Assembly (NCBI GenBank): GCA_020846295.1
Contig: JADLEF010000081.1
Location: forward strand, 1 to 54,325
Length of the DNA: 54,325 nucleotides
From: Acidimicrobiales bacterium
GTDB lineage: Bacteria > Actinomycetota > Acidimicrobiia > Acidimicrobiales > CAIXPF01
Direction of reading: 5' to 3'
Position 1 is the stretch's first letter. Each line of letters starts with the position of its first letter. Positions 27,558-36,538 of the stretch are shown in pieces. Position numbers and translations under genes: made by a program. The notes beneath the pieces are model-generated. The model had not been told where the DNA came from, made no database searches, and was given only the letters and a program-made list of their open reading frames with translations.

Positions 27558-28970
27558 CTAGCGCGCTACGTCCTCGAGAAGCGACTTCGATCCGTCCTCG
27601 AGCGCCTCGCTGGCCACCTCGACCAGGTGGCGACGGGCGTCGAGCAGTTCGTCCACCCGACCCCGCAGGCCCAGGCGCCGGGTCCGGCCTCGCCACGCCC
27701 GACGCAGCGCGGTCACCCGTTCCGCCTCCACCACCGCGCCGTAGCCGCTGGCCGCGGCGGCCAGCGTCACCACAACCCCCGCCCACCACGACCGCCTCCG
27801 GGCGGCCAACGCCCCCGCCGTCAGCCAGGCCGACGGGAAGGCGACCGCGCCGGCCACCACCCGCATGGTGGCCTGCGCCGCCGGCTTGGGTGCGACGCGA
27901 CCGGCCAGGCGCACCACGACATACGGCAACCCGTTGACCGCCACCCCGAACGCGGCGCACGGCGCCAGCGCAACGGTGCGCAACGTGGCGCCCACCGCTC
28001 GCCACACCAACCGGCCCGACGCCTCCTGCGACACCAGGTCGTGATCGCGCAACCCCGCCCGCTCGAGTGCCGTCCGGTAGGACTCCGACGCCTGGCGGAC
28101 CCGGCCGCGGGCCGCATCGGGCGCGGCGCCTAGCCGGCGGGCGATGGCGGTCGCGAGCGACAGCGGCGCTTCGCTCGCCGCCTCGCGGCTGCCGCCAGGG
28201 CGGCCGGCGATCACCGCGGCGGCCCGGGCCAGCGCCCAGGCCTCCTCGACCGTGTCGGCGGTCGGCACCACCTCGGTCAACGCCCGGGCGATGCGGGCGG
28301 TGAGGTCCTCGACGGCGCGGCGATCGGTGTCGTCCGCGCTCGGCTCGCCCCGGTCCGCTAGCCAGCCATCGAGCTCGATCGGCATCCCGACCACGACCAG
28401 CGCCCGCGATCGCAGCGCCACCTTGTCGTCGAAGACCAGACCGACGGGCACGATGCGCAGGCCGTAGGCCCCCTCGGCCCGCGCCCCCAGCGCCAGGCGG
28501 GCGGCACCGCTGCGCAGGGGCAACAGGTGCGGCTCGTCGTGGGCGGTGCCCTCCGGGAAGATCGCCACCGTCGCCCCGTCGGCCAGCGCCCGCTGCGCCC
28601 GGGCGAAGGTCTCCGCATTCCGGTCGTGCAGCTTCACCCGATCCTGCCGGCGCACGACCGGCAGCAGGCCGAGCGCGTCGAGCACCGGGCGAGCCGGGGC
28701 GAAGCGCCAAAGGCCCGCCTTGGCCACGAAGCGCGGCAACCCACCCAACGCGTGGGCGATGAGCATCGGATCGACCAGCCCGTTGGCGTGGTTGGACACC
28801 ACCAGCACCGGACCGTCGGCGGGCAGCGCCGCCCTCCCCTGCACCTCGACCGCCCGGAAGTAGCCGCCCAGCACCACCCGGGCGGCGCCCGTCAGCAGCG
28901 CGGCGACCCTGGGCGAGGGCACCGGCCCACCCCGCACCGGGCGCGACCCGATCAGCCGGCCACCAGGCAC
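27558..28970 (-). CDS. 1-acyl-glycerol-3-phosphate acyltransferase-like protein (PlsC family)
   Basis: A 470-residue membrane-associated acyltransferase. The N-terminal 220 residues carry the HX4D block (VVSNHANGLVDPMLIAH), ATVAIFPEGTAHDEP (substrate-binding FPEGT) and RIVPVGLVF, the usual PlsC motifs for phosphatidic acid or related lipid synthesis. The C-terminal half is helical, with hydrophobic stretches (TVALAPCAAFGVAVNGLPYV, VAGAVAFPSAWLTAGALAAR) and is longer than plain PlsC. The GTG at 28970 is favoured by AGGAG six bases upstream and overlaps the J-domain gene by 19 bases. Confidence 0.8.
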   Translation of the reverse strand: MPGGRLIGSRPVRGGPVPSPRVAALLTGAARVVLGGYFRAVEVQGRAALPADGPVLVVSNHANGLVDPMLIAHALGGLPRFVAKAGLWRFAPARPVLDALGLLPVVRRQDRVKLHDRNAETFARAQRALADGATVAIFPEGTAHDEPHLLPLRSGAARLALGARAEGAYGLRIVPVGLVFDDKVALRSRALVVVGMPIELDGWLADRGEPSADDTDRRAVEDLTARIARALTEVVPTADTVEEAWALARAAAVIAGRPGGSREAASEAPLSLATAIARRLGAAPDAARGRVRQASESYRTALERAGLRDHDLVSQEASGRLVWRAVGATLRTVALAPCAAFGVAVNGLPYVVVRLAGRVAPKPAAQATMRVVAGAVAFPSAWLTAGALAARRRSWWAGVVVTLAAAASGYGAVVEAERVTALRRAWRGRTRRLGLRGRVDELLDARRHLVEVASEALEDGSKSLLEDVAR

Positions 28971-29692
28971 GCGCTCTCCTGCTGATCGGGCAGGTAGACC
29001 TCCCGCGCCCCGAACGGGCACGGTCGCCCGATCGCGACCACGTCCGCCACCAGGGCGTCGTGCTCCCCAGCGCAGCTGACCAGGTCCATCGCACCGGCGA
29101 GCTCGCGGACGCAGTCACCCTTCGCCACCCGCGGCGCCGCCGTCGTCGGGGTGCGCGACGGGCCGATGTCGACCTCGCTGTCGTCGCCACCCCCAGCCGC
29201 GTAGGCGGTGAACACGAAGATGGCGGCGAGCACGCCCAACACCACCAACCACAGCAGGCCCCGCACGACCGAGTGGCCGTCGCCGGCGCTGCGGTAGCGG
29301 AGGGGCTCATCGTCGGCGGTGGCGTAGCGGGGCGCCACCCGGGTGGCGCCGACCCCGCCGCTGCCCGTTGCGCTGCCCGCCGCGCCGGTGGGCCGCGGCA
29401 CCGGGTTCGGGCGCGACTTGGCTGCCGCCAGGTTGAGCTCCAGGTCGTAGAGCTCCTTGGCCGAGGCGTTGGACAGCACCGACCAGGCCGCGTTGACCTC
29501 GCGCATGCGGCGCGCCGCGGCCTGCGCCCGGTCGGGTGCCGACTGATGGTGGTGGTCGGGGTGCAACTCCCGGGCCAGCGTCCGGTACGCCCGCCGGATC
29601 TCCTGCGGGCTCGCCGACGGTGCGACACCGAGGGTCTCGTAGTGGGTCTTCGTACCGCCCAGGCTAGGCGTCGACCCGGGCCGGGAGGTCAC
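28952..29692 (-). CDS. J-domain membrane protein
   Basis: A 246-residue protein. Residues 18-75 are a DnaJ domain: HYETLGVAPSASPQEIRRAY, LARELHPDHHHQ with the HPD tripeptide that stimulates Hsp70, then NAAWSVLSNASAKELYD. A linker and one transmembrane helix (GLLWLVVLGVLAAIFVFTAY) follow, then an outer Cys-containing domain (KGDCVRELAGAMDLVSCAGE, RPCPFGAREVY, QQESACLV). This is a membrane-tethered co-chaperone type seen in actinobacteria and not a general DnaJ. The GTG start overlaps the MurF stop (GTGA). Confidence 0.82.
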   Translation of the reverse strand: MTSRPGSTPSLGGTKTHYETLGVAPSASPQEIRRAYRTLARELHPDHHHQSAPDRAQAAARRMREVNAAWSVLSNASAKELYDLELNLAAAKSRPNPVPRPTGAAGSATGSGGVGATRVAPRYATADDEPLRYRSAGDGHSVVRGLLWLVVLGVLAAIFVFTAYAAGGGDDSEVDIGPSRTPTTAAPRVAKGDCVRELAGAMDLVSCAGEHDALVADVVAIGRPCPFGAREVYLPDQQESACLVAG

Positions 29693-31068
29693 GGCTGCGC
29701 CCCGCCACCCACCAGCCGGGCGGCCAGTCGCTCCAGGCCGACGACACGGCTCGCCTTGACCAGCACCACGTCGCCCGCCCCCAACCCGGCGTCCTCCAAC
29801 GCCGCCGCCGCCGCGGCCACGTCGGCGAAGCGGTGTTCGGCCGCCACGCCGTACAGGTCGGTACCGACCGCGTACAGCACGATGCCGCGCGCCGCGGCCA
29901 CCTCGGCCAGGGCCCGGTGCTCCTCGACCGAGGTCTCCCCCAGCTCCGCCATCCGGCCCAGCACCGCGATGCGCCTGCCGGTCCCACCCAGGCTGAGCAG
30001 CGTGTCGAACGCCGCCCGCACCGCCACCGGGCTGGCGTTGTAGGCGTCGTTGAGGACCACGGCACCGCCCGGGGTCGACGCCAGCTCCATCCGCCACGGT
30101 GACAGCGCGGCGGCCGCGATGGCCTCGGTGGCCTGCTCCAACGAGGCACCGGCGGCCAGGGCCGCGCCCAGCGCGGCGAGGGCGTTGCCCACCATGTGGG
30201 CGCCCGTCACCGCCAGCCGGACGGGCGCGGCCCCCCACGGGGTGACCACCCGGAACGACGGCCGGGCCCGCTCGTCGAGGGTGACCTGCTCGGCGCGCAC
30301 GTCCGCATCGGTGCCGTAGGTCAGCACCCGACCGGCGGCGCGCGACGCCATGGCCAGCACCAGTGGGTCATCGGCGTTGAGCACGGCGACGCCGCCCTCG
30401 GCCGGCAGCGCCTCGATCAGCTCGCCCTTGGCCCGGGCCACGCCCTCCACGCTGCCGAACAGCTCGAGGTGGGCGGGCGCCACCCGGGTCACGATGCCGA
30501 TCGTCGGCCGGGCGATGGCGCACAGCGCGGCGATGTGGCCCTCCCCACGAGCACCCATCTCCACCACCGCCACCTCGGTGTCGTCGGGCGCGTTGACCAG
30601 CGTGAGCGGCACGCCCAGCTCGTTGTTGAAGCTGCGCTCCGAGGCGGCGGTGACGAACGCTCCGCGCACGGCGGCGGCGGTCAGGTCCTTGACCGACGTC
30701 TTGCCCACCGATCCGGTCACCCCGATGACGGGGCCGCGCAACCGGCGTCGGGCGGCGACGCCCAGCGCAGCGAGCGCGGCCGCGGTGTCGGCCACCACCA
30801 CGGCCGGCAGGCCGCCGCGCCCGACCGTCGGGTCGTCGAGGGCGGCCCGCTGCAGCAACGTGGCCGAGGCGCCCTGCTCGGCGGCGGAGGCGATGAACCG
30901 GTGGCCGTCCCGCTCGGCCACGATGGGCACGAACAGCTGGCCGGCGGTGATGGCCCGGGAATCGATGGAGGCGCCCGCCACGATCACGTCGGCGCTGTCC
31001 GCGGCGTCGTCCGCGGCGAGGAGGTCGCCGTGCACGGCGTCGGCGACCTCGGAGAGCTGGAACTGCAC
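29689..31068 (-). CDS. murF: UDP-N-acetylmuramoyl-tripeptide-D-alanyl-D-alanine ligase
   Basis: A 459-residue Mur ligase that adds D-Ala-D-Ala to the UDP-MurNAc tripeptide, the last cytoplasmic step of peptidoglycan precursor synthesis. The substrate domain has ASIDSRAITAGQLFVPI, the ATP site is VIGVTGSVGKTSVKDLTA, followed by ERSFNNELGVPLTL and VAVVEMGARGEGHI. The C-terminal domain starts with VLNDAYNASPVAVRAAFD. The length is typical. It is divergent from ddl, which makes its D-Ala-D-Ala substrate, across about 100 bases. Confidence 0.93.
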   Translation of the reverse strand: MQFQLSEVADAVHGDLLAADDAADSADVIVAGASIDSRAITAGQLFVPIVAERDGHRFIASAAEQGASATLLQRAALDDPTVGRGGLPAVVVADTAAALAALGVAARRRLRGPVIGVTGSVGKTSVKDLTAAAVRGAFVTAASERSFNNELGVPLTLVNAPDDTEVAVVEMGARGEGHIAALCAIARPTIGIVTRVAPAHLELFGSVEGVARAKGELIEALPAEGGVAVLNADDPLVLAMASRAAGRVLTYGTDADVRAEQVTLDERARPSFRVVTPWGAAPVRLAVTGAHMVGNALAALGAALAAGASLEQATEAIAAAALSPWRMELASTPGGAVVLNDAYNASPVAVRAAFDTLLSLGGTGRRIAVLGRMAELGETSVEEHRALAEVAAARGIVLYAVGTDLYGVAAEHRFADVAAAAAALEDAGLGAGDVVLVKASRVVGLERLAARLVGGGAQP

Positions 31069-31172
31069 CGGTCAAGTCTGGCCCCGCACACCCTCCGACC
31101 GGCGGACCGTCGTGCGCCTGCGCTCCCTGCCCGCCATCATCAGCGGCCGCGGCGCCAACCACTACCGTTTCG

Positions 31173-32288
31173 ATGGTGCAGCCACGCATCAAGCTCGTCC
31201 TGCTCTTCGGTGGTCGCTCCGCCGAGCACGACGTCTCCAGGGTCACCGCCAGCCACGTGATGCGAGCGGTGGACCCCGCCCGCTACGAGCTGGTGCCGGT
31301 GGCCATCGACCGCGACGGCAGCTGGCACCTCGCCGCCGACGCGCTCGCCGCGCTGGCCGAGGGCCCCGACGCGCTGCCCGACGCACTCGCCGTGTCCGGG
31401 CCCGACGTGGACCCGCTCCCTCTCCTCGCGACGCGGCCCGCCACCGAGCCCGGATCGGTCGACGCCTCGGAGCCGGCCACGGTGGTGGCGCTGCCGCTGC
31501 TGCACGGGCCCTTCGGGGAGGACGGCACCGTGCAGGGGCTGCTCGAGCTGGCCGGGGTGCCCTACGTCGGCGCCGGGGTGCTCGCCTCGTCGCTGGCCAT
31601 GGACAAGGCGAAGGCCCGCGAGGTGTTCGCCTACAACGGCATCCCGCAGGCCCGGTGGCTGGCGTGGCGGGCCGACGAGGTCCCCGCCGACCCGGCCGGC
31701 GTCGCCGGTGAGCAGCTCGGCTTCCCGTGTTTCGTGAAGCCGGCCAACCTCGGCTCGTCGGTCGGCGTGTCCAAGGCGCACGACGAGACCGAGTTCGCCA
31801 CCGCGCTGGACCTCGCCCTCTCCTACGACGAGTGGGTGGTGGTCGAAGAGGCCATCACCGGCCGCGAGATCGAGCTCGCCGTGCTCGGCAACACCGACCC
31901 GGCGGTGTCCGTCGCCGGAGAGATCGTGCCCGGCGCCGAGTTCTACGACTACGAGGACAAGTACCACGACGGCCGGGCCAAGCTGGTCATCCCCGCCCCG
32001 CTGCCGGCCGCGGTCGCCGAGCGGTTCCAGCGGTTGGCCATCGCCGCCTTCCGGGCCTGCCGGGCCGAGGGGATGGCGCGCGTGGACTTCTTCTACGAGG
32101 AGGACGGCCCGGCCCGCGGCCCGTTGCTCAACGAGGTCAACACCATCCCCGGCTTCACGCCGATCTCGATGTACCCCAAACTGTGGCAGGCGTCGGGCGT
32201 GAGCTACCCACAGCTGATCGACCGGCTGATCGCCCTCGCGCTCGAGCGCCACCATCGGCGCCAGGCGCGAACCCGCACCGACCGCTGA
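31173..32288 (+). CDS. ddl: D-alanine-D-alanine ligase
   Basis: A 371-residue ATP-grasp ligase making D-Ala-D-Ala for cell wall synthesis. Motifs are VLLFGGRSAEHDVS (N-terminal Gly loop), LLHGPFGEDGTVQG, SLAMDKAKAREVF, CFVKPANLGSSVGVSKA (ATP-grasp), FYDYEDKYHDGRA and LLNEVNTIPGFTPISMYPKL (metal and substrate region). The YDYEDKY version fits a D-Ala ligase and not a vancomycin-type D-Lac ligase. Neighbouring murF uses its product, so the divergent pair probably shares a control region at 31069-31172. Confidence 0.94.
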   Translation: MVQPRIKLVLLFGGRSAEHDVSRVTASHVMRAVDPARYELVPVAIDRDGSWHLAADALAALAEGPDALPDALAVSGPDVDPLPLLATRPATEPGSVDASEPATVVALPLLHGPFGEDGTVQGLLELAGVPYVGAGVLASSLAMDKAKAREVFAYNGIPQARWLAWRADEVPADPAGVAGEQLGFPCFVKPANLGSSVGVSKAHDETEFATALDLALSYDEWVVVEEAITGREIELAVLGNTDPAVSVAGEIVPGAEFYDYEDKYHDGRAKLVIPAPLPAAVAERFQRLAIAAFRACRAEGMARVDFFYEEDGPARGPLLNEVNTIPGFTPISMYPKLWQASGVSYPQLIDRLIALALERHHRRQARTRTDR

Positions 32289-32300
32289 GCCCGCCATACC

Positions 32301-32336
32301 GGTGAGGATGGTGAGGATGGTGAGGATGGTGAGGAC
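32301..32336 (+). repeat. Four tandem 9-bp repeats GGTGAGGAT
   Basis: Three perfect copies and a fourth ending in C, 12 bases after the ddl stop. It is a simple-sequence tract of unknown role in an intergenic stretch, and the copy number may vary between strains. Confidence 0.8.
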
Positions 32337-32403
32337 AACCCCACCCCGGTGACGCCGGCCCGCCGCATGGCCCCCGCCCCTCACGCTCTTTAGGGTTGCT
32401 GCC

Positions 32404-33627
32404 GTGCCCCAGTCCACCGCCCGCCAGGTCCTCGCCGGCCTCAGCTTCCTGGCCTTCAACCCGATGGTCGCGCTGTGCGGGTTCGTGCTGGTCAACGTCG
32501 GGCTGTCGCTGGCCGTCGGCCTGGCCATCACGGTGATCGGCGGCCTGATCGCCCTGTGGCTCACGCTGCACGGCGCCGCCGGGCTGGCCGGCCTGCAACG
32601 CACCCACCTCGCCCTCGCCACGGGCGCCGAGATCCCCGCACCGCCGCGCCCGGCGCCGCGGACCGGGCGATGGGGCCGCTTCCTCGGTCCGGTGCTCGAG
32701 GTGCACCACTGGAAGGCGCTCGCCTACTGGTTCGTCGAGTTCCCGCTGGGGATGATCACCTTCGCCGTGGTCTATGGCCTGCTCACCCTCGGCGTCGTCG
32801 GCATCACGCTGCCCCTCTACGCCGGCCGTCTCGGGGGCGTGGTGGGCGACGTGCCCGGGACCGGGCTCGCCTTCACCGTGGTGGCCGGCGCCGCCGCCAT
32901 CGCCAGCGGCTGTGCCGGCAGCCTGCTCGCCCTGCGCCTGCACGAGCGGCTCGCCCGGGCCCTGCTCGGGCGCAACCGCACCGCCGAGCTCGAACACCGC
33001 GTCAGCGGGTTGGACCAGGCCCGCTCCGCCGCCATCGACGCCGCCGAGGCCGAACGCCGCCGCATCGAGCGGGACCTGCACGACGGCACCCAGCAACGGT
33101 TGGTGACCCTCGCCATGGGCCTGGGGCTGGCCCGGGAGAAGTTCGCCAGCGACCCCGACACGGCACGGGACCTCGTCGACGAGGCGCACCGGGAGCTCAA
33201 GGTCACCATGGCCGAGCTGCGCAGCATCACCCGCGGCCTGCGCCCCTCCGTGTTGGAGGATCGAGGCCTCGACGCCGCGCTGTCCGCCCTGGTCGCCCGC
33301 AGCCCCATCCCCGTGGCGGTCGACGTGGCGCTGCCGCAACGACCACCAGCACCGGTGGAGAGCGCGGCCTACTTCGTGGTGGCCGAGGCGCTGACCAACA
33401 TCGCCCGCCACGCCGAGGCCCGCCACGCCGCGGTGTGCATCCGCTACGAGGGCGACGCGCTCGTCATCGACGTGGGCGACGACGGCCACGGCGACGCCCG
33501 CCGGGTCCCCGGCGGCGGGCTCGAGGGCCTCGCCGAACGCGTCGCCGCCTTCGAGGGCAGCCTCGACATCGTCAGCCCGACCGGTGGGCCGACCCTGATC
33601 CGGGTGGAGCTTCCGTGCGGATCGTGA
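32404..33627 (+). CDS. Sensor histidine kinase, NarL/DesK type
   Basis: A 407-residue membrane sensor kinase, GTG start. The N-terminal half has four hydrophobic segments in two pairs (ALCGFVLVNVGLSLAVGLAI, TVIGGLIALWLTL, VYGLLTLGVVGITLPLY, FTVVAGAAAIASGCAGSLLA), as in the actinobacterial putative-sensor domain. The HisKA_3 dimerisation box is AERRRIERDLHDGTQQRLVT, His being the phosphorylation site. The ATPase part has YFVVAEALTNIARHAEA and VIDVGDDGHGDAR. It overlaps its response regulator by 13 bases, with a DUF4097 gene following. The signal is unknown and an envelope stimulus is likely. Confidence 0.9.
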   Translation: MPQSTARQVLAGLSFLAFNPMVALCGFVLVNVGLSLAVGLAITVIGGLIALWLTLHGAAGLAGLQRTHLALATGAEIPAPPRPAPRTGRWGRFLGPVLEVHHWKALAYWFVEFPLGMITFAVVYGLLTLGVVGITLPLYAGRLGGVVGDVPGTGLAFTVVAGAAAIASGCAGSLLALRLHERLARALLGRNRTAELEHRVSGLDQARSAAIDAAEAERRRIERDLHDGTQQRLVTLAMGLGLAREKFASDPDTARDLVDEAHRELKVTMAELRSITRGLRPSVLEDRGLDAALSALVARSPIPVAVDVALPQRPPAPVESAAYFVVAEALTNIARHAEARHAAVCIRYEGDALVIDVGDDGHGDARRVPGGGLEGLAERVAAFEGSLDIVSPTGGPTLIRVELPCGS

Positions 33628-34262
33628 TCGCCGAGGACGCCGTGCTGCTGCGCGCCGGGCTCGTCCGCCTGCTCGAGGACGCCGGGCACACGGTGGTGGG
33701 CGAGGTGAACGACGGCACCGGCCTGCTGGCCGCGGTCGACGCACATCACCCCGACGTGTGCGTGGTCGACGTGCGCATGCCGCCCACCTTCACCGACGAA
33801 GGCGTCCGCGCCGCCATCGAGCTCCGCCGTCGCCACCCCGACATCGCCGTGCTCGTCCTCTCGCAGTACGTGGAGGAGCGCTATGCCAGCGAGCTCATCG
33901 CCGCCAACCCCTCCGGCATCGGGTACCTCCTGAAGGACCGGGTGGCCGACGTGGCCGACTTCATGGATGCCGTCGAGCGGGTCGCCGGGGGCGGCACCGC
34001 GCTCGACCCGGAGGTGGTCGCCCAGCTGCTCGCCCGCCGCCGGCGCAGCCAGCTCGACGCCCTCACCGCCCGCGAGGCCGAGGTCCTCGCCCTCATGGCC
34101 GAGGGGCGCTCCAACGCCGGCATCGCCGCCTCGCTGGTGGTGTCCGCCGGAGCGGTCGAGAAGCACGTGAACAACATCTTCGCCAAGTTGGGCCTCAGCG
34201 CCACCGCCACCGATCATCGAAGGGTCCTCGCCGTGCTCACCTACCTGGAAGGATCCCAATGA
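33615..34262 (+). CDS. LuxR-type response regulator
   Basis: A 215-residue regulator paired with the preceding kinase. The receiver domain has the acidic pair IAEDAVLLRAGLV, phosphoacceptor Asp in VCVVDVRMPP, and Lys in GYLLKDRVAD. The C-terminal LuxR/NarL helix-turn-helix is LDALTAREAEVLALMAEG, then AASLVVSAGAVEKHVNNIF and AKLGLS. The GTG at 33615 lies inside the kinase gene and gives VRIVIAEDA, the usual start of such receivers. It overlaps the DUF4097 gene by four bases, which suggests that the product is a target or accessory of this system. Confidence 0.92.
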   Translation: MRIVIAEDAVLLRAGLVRLLEDAGHTVVGEVNDGTGLLAAVDAHHPDVCVVDVRMPPTFTDEGVRAAIELRRRHPDIAVLVLSQYVEERYASELIAANPSGIGYLLKDRVADVADFMDAVERVAGGGTALDPEVVAQLLARRRRSQLDALTAREAEVLALMAEGRSNAGIAASLVVSAGAVEKHVNNIFAKLGLSATATDHRRVLAVLTYLEGSQ

Positions 34263-35092
34263 GCGGCTCGGGGCGGAGGATCTGGCTGAGTGCCGGCGCG
34301 GTGCTCGGGCTCGTCGTGCTCGGCTACGGCGCGCTCGTGGTGGTCGAGCTGCTGGCCGCGGAGACCCGCACCGAGGCGCTCGCCCTGCCGCCCCTCGACG
34401 GCGTGCAGCGGGTGCGGGTGGAGGGCGCAGGGGGATCGGTGACGGTGACCGGCACCGACGATCGGACCGTCGCCGGCACGGTGAGGCTTCGCGGCGGGCT
34501 GCGCAAGCCGAGCCACAGCGAGAGCGTCGAGGGCGACACGCTGGTGCTGCGCAGCTCGTGCCCCAACCTGCTCGCGGTGGTGTGCGACGCCGACTTCGAC
34601 CTGGAGGTACCGCGCGGCATGGACGTGGAGGCCGACGTGTCCGGCGGCGGTGTGACCGCGACCGGCCTCAGCGGACGGCTCGACATCGACAGCTCCGGCG
34701 GCGGGATCACGCTGCGCAACGTCGGCGGCGACGCGGTGCTCGACAGTTCCGGCGGTGGCATCACCCTCACCGGTGGCGCCGGGGCGGTGGTCGCCGACTC
34801 GTCCGGCGGGGGCATCACGCTACGAGCCAGCGACGCCGCCACCGTGGAGCTGCACTCGTCCGGCGGCGGCATCGACGCCTCGTTCCGCACCGCGCCCGAC
34901 GACGTGCGGGCGGACTCCTCCGGCGGCGGGATCACCGTCGAACTGCCCGACGACGGCGAGCCCTACCGCGTCGACGCAGATTCGAGCGGGGGGTCAACCG
35001 AGGTGGCGGTGCGCACCGCTCCCGACGCCCAACGCACGGTGGCGGTGAGCGCCTCCGGTGGCGGGGTCACCGTTCGCTACGCCGCCCGCTGA
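34259..35092 (+). CDS. DUF4097-type beta-helix-like membrane protein
   Basis: A 277-residue protein. One N-terminal transmembrane helix (IWLSAGAVLGLVVLGYGALV) is followed by an outer domain with at least eight repeats around SSGGGIT (for example DIDSSGGGITLRNVGG, LDSSGGGITLTGGAG, VADSSGGGITLRASD, LHSSGGGIDASF). Regular short beta repeats of this kind form a right-handed helix or stacked sheet, as in the DUF4097 family. It is the third gene of a kinase-regulator operon, an arrangement common for this family. The biochemical role is unknown. Confidence 0.8.
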   Translation: MSGSGRRIWLSAGAVLGLVVLGYGALVVVELLAAETRTEALALPPLDGVQRVRVEGAGGSVTVTGTDDRTVAGTVRLRGGLRKPSHSESVEGDTLVLRSSCPNLLAVVCDADFDLEVPRGMDVEADVSGGGVTATGLSGRLDIDSSGGGITLRNVGGDAVLDSSGGGITLTGGAGAVVADSSGGGITLRASDAATVELHSSGGGIDASFRTAPDDVRADSSGGGITVELPDDGEPYRVDADSSGGSTEVAVRTAPDAQRTVAVSASGGGVTVRYAAR

Positions 35093-35130
35093 ACCCCGAC
35101 GGTCGATCCGGAGTCCGAACCGACCGATCG

Positions 35131-35148
35131 CCATACCACTAGGTATGG
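35131..35148. terminator. Hairpin between convergent genes
   Basis: CCATACC (35131-35137), loop ACTA, GGTATGG (35142-35148): a perfect 7-bp stem placed 39 bases after the DUF4097 stop and 5 bases before the end of the convergent gene. It probably serves both directions. No clear T-run is present. Confidence 0.5.
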
Positions 35149-35152
35149 ATCA

Positions 35153-35467
35153 TCAGTCGGCTCGGCGCATCGCCCTGTGCTCCACCGCCGTCCACGCCAG
35201 CCATCGCAGCACCTCCTCGGAGGTACGCGCCGCGTCGGCGGCGGGCAGGACGCCGGCACCGCCGTACATGGTCTGGCCGCGGAAGGCGAGGTAGTCCCGC
35301 GGGGGCAAGGGCAGGAACGGCGGGCGACGCCACCAGCGCGGCGCGGCGGTGGCCCGCAGCTGGAACAGCGCGGCCGGCCACAACCGCGGCCGACGGGCGA
35401 CACCGACGGCCACCTTCAGGATCACCGACGCCGGCACGCCGGCCCGGTTCGCACGCTCGACGGCCAC
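35153..35467 (-). CDS. Conserved-looking small protein, unknown function
   Basis: A 104-residue, Arg/Pro/Trp-rich protein. The N-terminal part is basic (GVPASVILKVAVGVARRPRL, WPAALFQLRATAAPRWWRRP), followed by PPFLPLPPRDYLAFRGQTMYG and a C-terminal helix (ADAARTSEEVLRWLAWTAVE). No membrane helix or catalytic motif is evident and no family comes to mind. The GTG at 35467 lies 11 bases downstream of the ROK kinase stop, so the two probably form an operon. The long reading frame extending upstream in the same register is an artefact of the GC-rich ROK gene. Confidence 0.6.
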   Translation of the reverse strand: MAVERANRAGVPASVILKVAVGVARRPRLWPAALFQLRATAAPRWWRRPPFLPLPPRDYLAFRGQTMYGGAGVLPAADAARTSEEVLRWLAWTAVEHRAMRRAD

Positions 35468-35478
35468 GGGCTTCGAAC

Positions 35479-36357
35479 CTACCGCAGCACCACCCCGAGG
35501 CCGTGCCACGCCAGCGCGGCCGCCCCCACCAGCGGGCCGTCGTGGCCCAGGCCGGCGGTCACGATGCGAGCCCCCCGGGCGAAGGACAGTCGACTGCGTT
35601 CGGCCAGCTCCTCGTTGGCGGCGGCCAGGAACGGCGCCCCGAACCCCAGGGCCACCGAACCGCCCACCACCGCCAGACGCAGGTCCAGCAGGTTGACCGC
35701 CGACGCCACCGCCCGGCCCACCAGCCGACCGGTCCGGCGGCGCAGCGCCTCCGGTGCCTCCGCCGCCGGGCGGCCGGTCATGGCCGCCAGGGAGGTGCCC
35801 GATGCCTCGGCCTCCAGGCAGCCGACGGCCCCGCACGGGCAGCGCCGCCCGTCCGGGGTGACGATGACGTGACCCAGGTGCCCGGCGTTGCCGCTCGCCC
35901 CGTCGAGCAGACGGCCGTCGACCACCACCCCGGCGCCCACCCCGGTCGAGACCACCATGGCGAGGTAGTTGCGCTCGCCCTGCGCCGCACCGAGCCAACC
36001 CTCGCCCCGGGCGAACGCCTTGGCGTCGTTGTCCACGAACACCGGCAGCCCGAAGCGCTCGGCCAGCGCGGCGCGCAACGGGAAGCCGCGCCATGCGGCG
36101 ATGTTCAACGGCGACACCGTCTCGCCCTGCGGAGCCATCGGGCCGCCACAGCCGACGCCCAGCGCCGCACACGATCCGCCGAGCACCCCGGCGGCGCGCT
36201 GCGCCGAGCGGACCAGCCCGCACAGCCGATCGAACAGCTCGGCCCCGTCGCCGTCGCCGGTCGGTTCCTGACAGCGGCCGAGGACCCCGCCGTCGAGCCC
36301 GACCACCGCGGCGGCCAGCTTGGTCCCCCCGATGTCGACGGCCAGCACGGCTTGCAC
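35479..36357 (-). CDS. ROK-family sugar kinase (glucokinase-like)
   Basis: A 292-residue ROK kinase. The N-terminal phosphate loop is LAVDIGGTKLAAAVVGLDG. GCGGPMAPQGETVSPLNI is the hinge region. The catalytic Asp is in VFVDNDAKAFARGEGW. The ROK zinc site is GHLGHVIVTPDG followed by CPCGAVGCLEAEASG, with all Cys present. There is no N-terminal DNA-binding domain, so it is an enzyme and not a NagC-type repressor. Glucose phosphorylation is the most likely activity, but related kinases use mannose or N-acetyl sugars. Confidence 0.87.
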   Translation of the reverse strand: MQAVLAVDIGGTKLAAAVVGLDGGVLGRCQEPTGDGDGAELFDRLCGLVRSAQRAAGVLGGSCAALGVGCGGPMAPQGETVSPLNIAAWRGFPLRAALAERFGLPVFVDNDAKAFARGEGWLGAAQGERNYLAMVVSTGVGAGVVVDGRLLDGASGNAGHLGHVIVTPDGRRCPCGAVGCLEAEASGTSLAAMTGRPAAEAPEALRRRTGRLVGRAVASAVNLLDLRLAVVGGSVALGFGAPFLAAANEELAERSRLSFARGARIVTAGLGHDGPLVGAAALAWHGLGVVLR

Positions 36358-36538
36358 GCCGCGGACCGTAGTCTCTCCAACCGGTAGATCTCCGGCGTGG
36401 CGCTAACCTGATGGGCAGCTTTTGCAGACGCAAACGGCCAGGCGGACGCAACCGCCGGTGCAGCTGCGCAAGCACGGAGAATCTGGCGTCACCCCCTGAC
36501 GGACTCGCCCGGAGCCCGCAGAACCCGAGGAGCCCGCG

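Noticed and set aside
28952-30238. N-terminal extension of the J-domain gene to 428 codons
   Set aside because: The upstream part is antisense-like shadow of murF in another frame. The GTG coupled to the MurF stop gives a normal J-domain start.
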